Below, one piece after another: positions 36,109 through 43,904 of a DNA stretch of 64,000 nt. Position 1 is the stretch's first letter; every line of letters begins with the position of its first letter. The DNA is taken from the NCBI GenBank assembly GCA_026399025.1, contig JAPLRU010000093.1, positions 50,113 through 114,112 on the forward strand. Direction: 5' to 3'. The translations under genes were made by a program, and so were the position numbers. Source of the stretch: Methylobacter sp. GTDB taxonomy: Bacteria; Pseudomonadota; Gammaproteobacteria; Methylococcales; Methylomonadaceae. The notes under the pieces were generated by a model, which saw only the letters and a list, made by a program, of their open reading frames with translations, made no database searches and was not told the origin of the DNA.

Positions 36109-36361
36109 CTTTATTGACTCCTGCGTTTTCTAAAAATCGTCTCATTGACATGACAGCACCTTTGTCTGTTTCTTTTTGCGGATGTGGTCTGTGAAAGACA
36201 GCTTTTTCTGTATTGAGTTTAATTCTAACCCGTGAGCCGTTTCCTTCCGAAATTTCTGCACCCAATGCAATGAGCAAGCTTTCAATTTCTGTCCAAGCAA
36301 TATTTGAGGACGCGGGACTTTTGAATATTTCGGCGAATGTTTTGCGCTGCTTTGAGTTCAT
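36098..36361 (-). CDS. hicA: HicA mRNA interferase toxin
   Basis: Small double-stranded-RNA-binding-like RNase toxin. From the ATG at 36361 (87 aa, GGA 7 nt upstream): ferredoxin-type IAWTEIESLLIALGAEISEGNGSRVRIKLNTEKAVFHRPHPQKETDKGAVMSMRRFLENAG. The conserved GSR and the catalytic-type His in FHRPHP are present. The track start 12 codons upstream is less likely. The 3' third is duplicated as a remnant at 35340-35419. Confidence 0.92.
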   Translation of the reverse strand: MNSKQRKTFAEIFKSPASSNIAWTEIESLLIALGAEISEGNGSRVRIKLNTEKAVFHRPHPQKETDKGAVMSMRRFLENAGVNKDGI

Positions 36362-36541
36362 GATTTTCCAATTCTTTGTTTCAAGTTCGGGAAACATGAC
36401 TGACAGTCCTTCAATGGACTGGCAGTTATTGGTTTAGTGTTTAAAAAAGCGATTGCCGTAAAGCGTTATTTTTTGCTATCGCGCCATTAATGATTTCAAG
36501 TATTCGTACCGTTAAATAATCATCACCGCCAAACCAGCTCG

Positions 36542-36655
36542 AACATAAAACCTCAACATGTCCCGAGTAACGCCATAGCGCAGTAGATGTGGTGAACGCA
36601 GTGAACCGGATCAATTGAGGATAGCGCGAACGGTGCGATTTGTTCCTCACCGCCC
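36542..36655. repeat. 110-bp repeat, copy 2
   Basis: AACATAAAACCTCAACATGTCCCGAG and so on, the counterpart of 34275-34384. The two full copies are in direct orientation and bracket the lyase-like gene, the hicA remnant and hicAB. The rest of the gap between hicA and the GAP1 gene (36362-36793) holds only a possible gene scrap on the minus strand (SWFGGDDYLTVRILEIINGAIAKNNALRQSLF), not recognisable. Confidence 0.8.
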
Positions 36656-36793
36656 CTTGCATCTTTAAAGCACTTTAATAGTGTGGATTGTACGAGATGA
36701 TTTTCGTAAACGATATTAAATCTGGATTGGAGAATATGCGAATTTTCAATTCGTTGACCAATACCTCTACTCTGTTTGAAGTATGGTTGTAAT

Positions 36794-39250
36794 TTACTGC
36801 TTCCATAGTGATTTTTGATATTTTTCAACGATCAAAATTCGCATAACCTCTATTAAATCTCGATTGTGAGGAAATGTATTTTTCAATTCGTTTGCCAAGG
36901 AACCTAGTCCGCCTTCCAACTTACCATTTTGGGCTAAGTTGGCAGCTGCCTGCCAGCGACTTGCTGGTGTACCTTCGGCCTTTAAATCCTTACGTTTTCC
37001 ACCAGCACGCTCCCAAATCTCATCCAGTTCATCAGGAGCGAGATCAGCACCTAGTTCAGCAACTCGCTGTACAAGACTTTCTGTTATGTTTGGGACATAA
37101 CTATTATTTCCAGCTTTAAACGATAATTTAATACGTTGCCACATAGTAAGTAGTTCCTGGCAGGCAGTCGCTGCTGGTAGTAGTTCGGGTATTGATTCTG
37201 ACAGATCATAGATTTTTTCTGCCGCCTTCTTCCATCCTCTATCGGACACGGTTTTTCCGATTGTTGTCACAACAGTTGATTGCCAGTCTATTCGCGTTGA
37301 AGAGGAGAGACAGCGAATTAAATCTTGCTCATTTAACGATGCTTTCGCTGACAACAGAACTGCAAAAACTTTAATCGACGGATGTGTTTCGCGTAATCGC
37401 TTGAGCAGCTCCTCAGCCAGTTGAGGTTCAAGGTTTGCAATCATCAGTCCTGCATTACACTTTCCTATTAAAACATCGGCAACCAAGGGAAGTAATGCGG
37501 CGCAACTGCCAGATTTCAATACAGTCCACAACTGCGCCCTGCCAGAATGATTGAAAGCAATATTCGCCAAGTCTTTTGCCAACGAAGCGATAAGTCCCGG
37601 CGGCTCTTGTTCTCCAGCCAGTACGGTATCCAAGAGTTTAGAACCCAGTATTTCAGGTTTGGCTTTCGTCGGCCAATAATCTCCACCTGCGGCGATATGT
37701 GCTGCCCATAATTCCCGCCAAGCGGCATGGCTAACATCCAAATCTTGCAATAACTGCGGCTCTCGCACTGTACGTTGTGCGACCAATTGAATCAATTGAT
37801 TATCAGGCGTTGAAATGACTTCGTCGATGACATCGCGGCCTGATAAATGCTCAACTAAGTATTTCAGCCCAGCGAGCATGTTGCCTGCAAATTGCCGCTG
37901 TAAACGAAAAGCCTCTGCTGGCGAAAATGCTTTCATTACCGTCCATGCGTGCAAACGCGGCCATTGACGCACCAGAGTTTGCGCTTGAAGCTGTCTTAGC
38001 GCAGTTTCAGATAATGATGTTTCAGTAGAAACATCAAGCAGGCTGTCTTCAACTATTTCACTAAAAGGAAGAATGCCGTTGAGTATCTCAGCGCAGTTAG
38101 GCAAGCCCAGCCAGTTGAGCGCAGACTTGGCCCACTGTTTATCAGGGTTAGCTAATCCGTCAGATAGTGCTTTTCGCACTGATCGTTGCCACCATGTTTG
38201 GGCTTGATTTTCTCCTAAGCCTGTGAGTAGTTGCTGTGCTTCATTCACTGATAAACAAGTAGCTTGGCAACTCACCCACATTATAAGCGCTGCTTCGGGA
38301 AGACTTTCAATGGGTAAAGATCTGGGATCCAGATTCTTAAGCAAGAACACGAAATTAGGTTGCGCCTCACTGAAACCATCATTCAGCGTCTGTAGCGCTT
38401 CAGTTTTTAAAATCGTTGCAACATCTGGAGTGGATGCTAGAACGGTCAAAGTTCGCAATAACTCAAGGGCGTTTTGCGCCTTGGAACACTCGCGCAACTT
38501 ATCCAAACGATCCGCAGCACGAGCCACAGTGCTAAGCTTTTTCAAATCACTGGAAATGGAATTGCAGGCTTTTAAAACCTCATTAAAAGTCGCATCGTCA
38601 GCACCCATCAGCCCAAGGGCGGCCCGGCTTATTGGCTTTACACCCGAATTAACGTGAACCACCGAAAAACCCGACCATTCAGGCAAGCGTTGCGCGGGTA
38701 CGCAAAAAAGCAAAGGCGGCGCGACCGACTCGCCACTTTGAGGCGGACTTACTGCCACCCGCGCAGAAAAATCGCACCGTGCCTCAGGCCACAGCCGCGG
38801 CCAAAGGTCGGCGATAATGCCCGCCCAGGAAGCCAAATCCGCGACAACCGGAGGCCGTTTAGATTCCGACGACACCAAGGCTTCCGCCACCGCACCTAAT
38901 AATTCGGGAGAGGTAGCGGCAATGCTTTCCAGACCGGATAGCGATGACAGCACAGGACGCAAGTCAGTCACAGCGCCAATCTTATCCAAGCGCCACAAAG
39001 CAACCTCACTGCGTACCATGCCGGCCCGGCTAACCGTATCATCGGGGACTGTCCACCAAAGCGCCCACCAATCTCCTACCGCGCCACAGCCCAACGAAGG
39101 CCACCAGCGTTCTCCCGGCGAATGATAGCCCGGCGGCTTGTCGGTTAAGCTCAATAACTCAGGTGGTAAAGAACCCGGTTGACCGGCCCATTCCAGCAAG
39201 CCATGACTGTTATCCTTGGCGCCGTACCGCGCTCTTAGCGGCGGAGTCAC
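36794..39250 (-). CDS. GAP1-like GTPase-associated protein with C-terminal EAD1
   Basis: Last gene of the GTPase-centred conflict system. I place the start at GTG 39250, which overlaps the DO-GTPase1 stop as GTGA; the track start is 24 codons upstream. 818 aa. The N-terminal region (LRARYGAKDNSHGLLEWAGQPG and SRAGMVRSEVALWRLDKIG) matches my memory of the GAP1-N1 domain. A long, helical, Trp/Leu-rich middle follows (about 200-720). The C-terminus (about 725-815) is an EAD1-type adaptor: LDEIWERAGGKRKDL, WQAAANLAQNGKLEGGL, FPHNRDL. The same pattern ends the phosphorylase at 42523-43842. Likely role: scaffold or regulator linking the GTPases to the effector (inference). Confidence 0.75.
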   Translation of the reverse strand: MTPPLRARYGAKDNSHGLLEWAGQPGSLPPELLSLTDKPPGYHSPGERWWPSLGCGAVGDWWALWWTVPDDTVSRAGMVRSEVALWRLDKIGAVTDLRPVLSSLSGLESIAATSPELLGAVAEALVSSESKRPPVVADLASWAGIIADLWPRLWPEARCDFSARVAVSPPQSGESVAPPLLFCVPAQRLPEWSGFSVVHVNSGVKPISRAALGLMGADDATFNEVLKACNSISSDLKKLSTVARAADRLDKLRECSKAQNALELLRTLTVLASTPDVATILKTEALQTLNDGFSEAQPNFVFLLKNLDPRSLPIESLPEAALIMWVSCQATCLSVNEAQQLLTGLGENQAQTWWQRSVRKALSDGLANPDKQWAKSALNWLGLPNCAEILNGILPFSEIVEDSLLDVSTETSLSETALRQLQAQTLVRQWPRLHAWTVMKAFSPAEAFRLQRQFAGNMLAGLKYLVEHLSGRDVIDEVISTPDNQLIQLVAQRTVREPQLLQDLDVSHAAWRELWAAHIAAGGDYWPTKAKPEILGSKLLDTVLAGEQEPPGLIASLAKDLANIAFNHSGRAQLWTVLKSGSCAALLPLVADVLIGKCNAGLMIANLEPQLAEELLKRLRETHPSIKVFAVLLSAKASLNEQDLIRCLSSSTRIDWQSTVVTTIGKTVSDRGWKKAAEKIYDLSESIPELLPAATACQELLTMWQRIKLSFKAGNNSYVPNITESLVQRVAELGADLAPDELDEIWERAGGKRKDLKAEGTPASRWQAAANLAQNGKLEGGLGSLANELKNTFPHNRDLIEVMRILIVEKYQKSLWKQ

Positions 39251-40083
39251 TCTGCCCCCAACAGCCAAGCCAGCGGACGGCTTAAGTCGGAATCTTTTTG
39301 TCCGTCGGGCGTGACGATCCAACCCTGATGTTCAGGCCCTTGATTGATGAAATTTTCATCATCGCTGCTTGCTTCCAAAAGACGGCCTAATGCGGACAGC
39401 CCCCAGATGCTCCTGGCATCAGGCGTCCAAAGGCTGTCAATAAAAGCGGCGACCAACGGCAGGTGTTTAGCCAGCACTTGATCGGGCAGCAGATCATCTG
39501 CGGTCACTTCATCGTAGCAGGACAAAAGCACAGCAAGGCGCGGCTGTTCACGGCGCGACACCGTACCCACGCCAGCCACATGCAGCAAAATCTGCAACAA
39601 CTCTACCCAGCGGGCATTAGCATCCCAAGCACCTGCCCGTGCCGTCGTGCCATTGCCATCGTCTGAACGCTTCGCAAGTTCAGCCAGCGCATCGGGATAA
39701 GTCGTTTCTTTCCTGAGTCGAATTAGCAGCAGCCAACCTTCAGCCTGACGCAGTTGTGTTCGCCAGTTTTCTGCCACTTGACGCTCTGTAAATACCGTTT
39801 GCAATTGTTCGCCGCCGTAATCGGGCCAGCGCAAATCCAGCATATGGCCGCGTTTATCCTTAAGCGGTAATAACACATCAGTCCATGTACCCACTGAGGT
39901 ATGGCTGGCGGCATTACCGTTTTCCAAGCAATGCAGTACTTCTTCCAAGGCGCTGAGGTCGGCGGGCGTGTCGCGCAGTTCCAGTAAGCCGGGATTTCGC
40001 AGCAAGCGTCCGTAAAGCTGCCCGGCATAGTGGGTTTTTCCGCTGTACGATCCGCCGAGCAAAACAATTTCAGGCGTGTGCAT
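39247..40083 (-). CDS. Double-GTPase-system GTPase 1 (DO-GTPase1-like)
   Basis: 278 aa from the ATG at 40083, chosen because GAGG lies 6 nt upstream; the track start is 7 codons earlier. P-loop IVLLGGSYSGKTHYAGQLYGRLL (residues about 6-28), switch/Walker B region LDLRWPDYGGEQLQTVF, and a strand LAVLLSCYDEVTADDL in the G4 position, where NKxD is replaced. No membrane segment. It overlaps DO-GTPase2 by 14 nt and GAP1 by 4 nt, so stoichiometric production is likely. The name follows the Pfam double-GTPase families and is from memory. Confidence 0.75.
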   Translation of the reverse strand: MHTPEIVLLGGSYSGKTHYAGQLYGRLLRNPGLLELRDTPADLSALEEVLHCLENGNAASHTSVGTWTDVLLPLKDKRGHMLDLRWPDYGGEQLQTVFTERQVAENWRTQLRQAEGWLLLIRLRKETTYPDALAELAKRSDDGNGTTARAGAWDANARWVELLQILLHVAGVGTVSRREQPRLAVLLSCYDEVTADDLLPDQVLAKHLPLVAAFIDSLWTPDARSIWGLSALGRLLEASSDDENFINQGPEHQGWIVTPDGQKDSDLSRPLAWLLGAE

Positions 40084-41035
40084 GATGACCTCGGAATGCG
40101 GCAAAAGGGTGTTGATGGAGAATAGGTTCGACGATGCGGCAGGCTTGCGGCGCTGTCCATGCAGGGCAAAGCACAGCCTCCAATGCCTTGGTCAAGGAAT
40201 CCGGTTGATTGGTGCTGGAACTGACCTCGAACGCATGAGGTATTTGTTTTGCCAATCCTTGCACAATGGCGGCACGGATGTCCGCGTTAGGTTCAACATC
40301 GTCTTTCGCCCACACAAATGCCGTTGGACGGTTAGCCACATGGTTGCTTAAACGTTCCAAAAGTTGGCGCAACTCGTTTCGGGCCGTGCCGCGTTTCGGA
40401 TTGGAGTCGGCAAGCCGCTTACAATCGGCAAAGACCAAAAATGCATCCGCGTTGCGTACCAGCCAGCGCGCGCCTTCCGCCTCGGGCGCATCTTCCTTGA
40501 CTGCCCAGCGGGTAAACCATTCTCCCGGCGCATCGGTCAGCAGCACATCCCTAAATTCGCCTGCGGTATTACGTAAGGCAAAATGCAGCAAGCCCGGTAC
40601 TCGGCTGGTGCCGCGCGGCGTGTGCGGCGGGAATGACGGCGGACGAGCGGCATCGTCAAAACGTGTCCATGCAGCTAAAGATTCCCATGCGCCCAGGGTT
40701 CGGGAACCGGCAAAACGCGCATTGGCAAGCGACTCGCCCTGCAACAGCTGCAAATAGTTGCCGGTTAACAGCGTGGTTTTGCCTGTATCGTGCGCGCCCA
40801 GTACACCGATCAAAATAGTTCGTCCGCGTGGGCTTAAATTGGCAATGTCGGCCAGGCCTAACGCGCTGCCCGACCACGGCACACGGGCTGATGTTGAAGC
40901 AGGGATTACGGTGTCGGCTTCCGTTTTGGGCGTTGTTGCCGACCACGAGGCGCATTGCGTATGTTCCATTTCGCCCAAGTGGCAGGTCTCGCCTTCATGA
41001 ACGAAACAGTTTTGATTTGTACAACGTTCACTCAT
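40070..41035 (-). CDS. Double-GTPase-system GTPase 2 with N-terminal Cys cluster (DO-GTPase2-like)
   Basis: 321 aa from the ATG at 41035, chosen because GGAGAG lies 5 nt upstream. The N-terminus MSERCTNQNCFVHEGETCHLGEMEHTQC is a small Cys/His cluster that probably binds zinc. The GTPase core follows: G1 LIGVLGAHDTGKTTLLTGNYL, G3 LLTDAPGEWFTRW, and a G4-like strand TAFVWAKDDVEP. It overlaps the GASH-like gene by 8 nt and DO-GTPase1 by 14 nt. Paired, divergent GTPases encoded side by side are the hallmark of this system class. Nucleotide hydrolysis is inferred. Confidence 0.75.
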   Translation of the reverse strand: MSERCTNQNCFVHEGETCHLGEMEHTQCASWSATTPKTEADTVIPASTSARVPWSGSALGLADIANLSPRGRTILIGVLGAHDTGKTTLLTGNYLQLLQGESLANARFAGSRTLGAWESLAAWTRFDDAARPPSFPPHTPRGTSRVPGLLHFALRNTAGEFRDVLLTDAPGEWFTRWAVKEDAPEAEGARWLVRNADAFLVFADCKRLADSNPKRGTARNELRQLLERLSNHVANRPTAFVWAKDDVEPNADIRAAIVQGLAKQIPHAFEVSSSTNQPDSLTKALEAVLCPAWTAPQACRIVEPILHQHPFAAFRGHHAHA

Positions 41036-42341
41036 GAAGCTCTCCAGCCAGTTGCACCGCTTGTTCTTGGCGGAATAAAGCCTGGGCAAACTGGGGCAAA
41101 CTCATTTCAAACTCGCCGCTTGCGCCGACGCGGTTGAGTGCATCTGCAAAATCTTGCGTCTTGCCGGTCAAGACTAAAACCGCCGCATCGCGCAAACTCA
41201 AACGGCCTGTGTCGGGTGGCGCGGTGAGTGTCTCCAACCAGTCTTTGGAAAGTTGCTGACGCGCTTGGTCGAGTTCTTCGAGTAAGGTTTGTAAGCTGAT
41301 TTTTTGATTAAAACTTGCTTCAGACAGTCGGTTCACTGCTTCGGCAAGCAAATAGCCAACGCTGGCGGGGGTCGGCTTGGCCACCTCGTTGAGCAGGTCA
41401 ACTGTCATCACCATAGAGGCAATGGCAGGGGTGAGTTCACGATAACTGCAACGTAACGAAGACGAGTAAAGCGCTTCCGACCACCACAGGGCATTTAGGC
41501 GGATTTGCTCGGCTTGCTGGGTTCGTTGTACCCAGTCTTGTTGAAGAGCTAATGTTTCATTCAGTAATCCGGTAAAGTCAGTTAGACAGGCTTGTACCTG
41601 CTGGTTTACATCTGACTGGGATTTACCTAATTTAATGGCTAAAGCATCCAGTTCATCGGCAAGCAATTGTTGCATTCTTGGCGCAAACTGGTAAGACCAC
41701 TGATGGCCTACGTTCGGCCAATGAGGATTTGGATCGTCCATCGTTTGGCTCTGTGCGTTATGCGGCCCAGCCGCTCTTTCCACCTTTTGTAATAACGCAG
41801 CCCTATTAACTTTGGGTGATTCAAGTTTTGTGATTTTTGGCAACTGTAATTCCCCAACAGTTGTTTGCTCGGCCTCATCAGCAGTCAACGCAAGACCCGC
41901 CAGCGCCTTCTCTTCCGCGCGCCCTGCCCACGCCTCCAACATACTCCGTACCACCGCCTCTTCCCTGCCCAACTTTAACAACGGCAAAGTATCCGCCGCC
42001 GTCAGCCACAAAATAGCCGCGTTGTTGTCCTCTTCCGCCACTTGATTACAAGCATCCAACAAAATAGCCCTGAGCAAATTGACCGGCATATCGGGAAACA
42101 CCGAACGCACCGCTTTCCATTCCGCCACCAAGGCTTGTTCGGCTTGGACAATAATGGGATCGTCCTCAGCTATATCCGCAGCCAGCCCCACCAGAATAGC
42201 CCGAATCAATAGCAACGGCTGTTCGCGGAGTTGTTGAGCGACGGTTTTAGCGGCTTGCTCGATTTTTGAAAAACGCTCGTCATCACCGTTAAGGTTTTCG
42301 ATAAGGCCAGCGTTTAACAGCCCGGTTAGTAATTCAGTCAT
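41028..42341 (-). CDS. All-helical GTPase-associated protein (GASH-like)
   Basis: 437 aa from MTELLTGLLNAGLIENL at 42341, preceded by GGAG; the track start 58 codons upstream reads through the palindromic repeat and is rejected. The sequence is almost entirely predicted helix, with an N-terminal block FSKIEQAAKTVAQQLREQPLLLIRAILVGLAADI, a middle linker (about 200-250), and a C-terminal half rich in Leu/Ala heptads. It has no enzymatic motif. It resembles the family that Pfam/NCBI call GTPase-associated system helical domain (GASH); this is from memory. Expected to bind the two GTPases encoded immediately downstream. Confidence 0.65.
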   Translation of the reverse strand: MTELLTGLLNAGLIENLNGDDERFSKIEQAAKTVAQQLREQPLLLIRAILVGLAADIAEDDPIIVQAEQALVAEWKAVRSVFPDMPVNLLRAILLDACNQVAEEDNNAAILWLTAADTLPLLKLGREEAVVRSMLEAWAGRAEEKALAGLALTADEAEQTTVGELQLPKITKLESPKVNRAALLQKVERAAGPHNAQSQTMDDPNPHWPNVGHQWSYQFAPRMQQLLADELDALAIKLGKSQSDVNQQVQACLTDFTGLLNETLALQQDWVQRTQQAEQIRLNALWWSEALYSSSLRCSYRELTPAIASMVMTVDLLNEVAKPTPASVGYLLAEAVNRLSEASFNQKISLQTLLEELDQARQQLSKDWLETLTAPPDTGRLSLRDAAVLVLTGKTQDFADALNRVGASGEFEMSLPQFAQALFRQEQAVQLAGELHE

Positions 42342-42362
42342 GCAAATCTCCAAAAAACAATT

Positions 42363-42505
42363 GTCATCGTTCCCACGCTCCGGCGTGGGAATGCAGGCAG
42401 CAACGCTCCAGCGTTGCGGGGCTACAGCCGCAGCTGAAGCATTTGTATACGGGACGCTGGAGCGTCCATGACGGCATTCCCACGCCGGAGCGTGGGAACG
42501 ATGAC
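42363..42505. repeat. REP-like palindrome, family A, inside the GTPase system
   Basis: GTCATCGTTCCCACGCTCCGGCGTGGGAATGC and its complement at the far end form near-perfect 32-nt arms, with an inner GGAGCGT pair. It separates the phosphorylase effector gene from the GTPase core genes and may decouple their expression or stabilise one mRNA segment. Confidence 0.9.
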
Positions 42506-42522
42506 GGTCAGTCAAGTCGGCC

Positions 42523-43842
42523 TTATTTATTCAAAAGGCCGAGGTAGCGTAAAAGCACATCATTATTAGGAAAGTCGTCCAATGCGGCTTGCACTATCAT
42601 TTCGGGACGCGCCAGAGCCCCTTGCATATTCCGTTGCCAAAGTCGTTGCCAGAGATCAAAAGGTCTTGAATTATTTTCAACATCACGGGCTTTGCCGCCT
42701 GCACGTTGCCATAAAGCGCGGGCATCCCGTACATCGGGATATTCTTCTGCGAGAACTGCAAGTAGATCGCGTGGCAGATTCAAATCTATTGCTTCGGTTG
42801 AGGTGCTTGTATAGGGCGCGGGGCTGGTCATGGCATTATCGGCACAATCAGACAACAAGTCGGCGGATTTTCTGAGTAACGCAAGCAAACATTCTGCCGC
42901 CGCTCTGGCGGCAAACTCCCTGTAACGATTATCTTTAAATGAGTCGCCATAGTCCGATACACCTTTTGCGACTAAAACAGGTATGTTATGAATTTCTCCT
43001 AACGCGCCCAACGCGCTTGCTTCCATTTCGATGCCAAGGACTTTACGCATAGACTCTGCAAGATGAGGAAAGATACTTTCATTTTCGCTAACAGCTGCTC
43101 CCGTCGCCATAGGTGCGACATGAATATTGAAATCAGGTGGCGAGGAAGGATTGCCGTGATAGAGCAAGTTTAATTCTTCAGCTCGTTGTTGTCCCGCAGC
43201 CGTTAACGTTAAAGGTTTTTCCAACCATTTACGCTGCCAAAGACGCGGCAGGACATCGCTCCAGTTCGGGCAAGCGGTATCACAATCGGCGTGTTGACTT
43301 GGATCTTCCCCAGCAAGAGCCCTAAGCAAAACCCAGTCTTCTTGCTGTTCTAACGATAATGCCGGACGTAAACTTAACCATGATGTGTTTAGCGCAGGGA
43401 CAGACACATGCTGCATCCGTTGCACCCAAGTTGACGACGGACGATATTGAAGTTGGTCGCCTTGAAATCGTTCTTGACCATCTTCTACCGTCAACTTGCC
43501 CGCATCATAAGACCAGAGCCGTTCGGCGAAAATTACATCGCCTAAAGCCACTTTACCTCGACGCCCTGCGCAAATGCCGCTCATTGCGATACAACGCGCC
43601 GGTTGATCATGGATGAGTTTACTTGCAGTAGCTTGAGCCTGCTCTCGCCCCATATAACTGGCGTGTGTTGCCCGAATACTTAACGTACTTCCCGACGAGG
43701 TGGTGAAACGAGCATCGGCTATCATCCAGCCGCTGTCTAGCGGATGTTCTTGCCAATCTGTCTGAAGGCCATCGGCGACTTTAAGGACTTGGTCGTACTC
43801 ATCTTTTAATGCGCAAATCAGTAATATATCGACATTAGCCAT
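42523..43842 (-). CDS. Nucleoside phosphorylase-EAD1 fusion, putative effector
   Basis: 439 aa. Residues 1-330 are a PNP/UDP-phosphorylase or MTA/SAH-nucleosidase fold: ICALKDEYDQV at the start, AMSGICAGRRGKVALGDVIFAERLWSYDAGK (about 86-116), the ribose-binding ME in GIEMEASALG (M273-E274) and the catalytic Asp in KGVSDYGD (D297). The core is interrupted by a helical, winged-helix-like insert (about 140-230, containing LWQRKWLEKPLTLTAAGQQRAEEL). Residues 355-439 are an EAD1 domain: ALWQRAGGKARDV, LWQRNMQGAL, FPNNDVLLRYL. All key residues are intact, so it is probably active on a nucleoside or nucleotide. First gene of the system. Confidence 0.82.
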   Translation of the reverse strand: MANVDILLICALKDEYDQVLKVADGLQTDWQEHPLDSGWMIADARFTTSSGSTLSIRATHASYMGREQAQATASKLIHDQPARCIAMSGICAGRRGKVALGDVIFAERLWSYDAGKLTVEDGQERFQGDQLQYRPSSTWVQRMQHVSVPALNTSWLSLRPALSLEQQEDWVLLRALAGEDPSQHADCDTACPNWSDVLPRLWQRKWLEKPLTLTAAGQQRAEELNLLYHGNPSSPPDFNIHVAPMATGAAVSENESIFPHLAESMRKVLGIEMEASALGALGEIHNIPVLVAKGVSDYGDSFKDNRYREFAARAAAECLLALLRKSADLLSDCADNAMTSPAPYTSTSTEAIDLNLPRDLLAVLAEEYPDVRDARALWQRAGGKARDVENNSRPFDLWQRLWQRNMQGALARPEMIVQAALDDFPNNDVLLRYLGLLNK

Positions 43843-43904
43843 AGCGTTTTAGTTCTGTGTTATCAAAGGTGAGTAGTTACCATTTTCTAAGATCATTAGC
43901 TTTT

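Noticed and set aside
36441-36662. 73-aa ORF in the hicA-GAP1 gap
   Set aside because: Its first half is the 110-bp repeat; the rest (SWFGGDDYLTVRILEIINGAI) may be a gene scrap but cannot be identified.
42341-42515. Extended N-terminus of the GASH-like protein
   Set aside because: The extra 58 codons translate a palindromic repeat; GGAG precedes the ATG at 42341.
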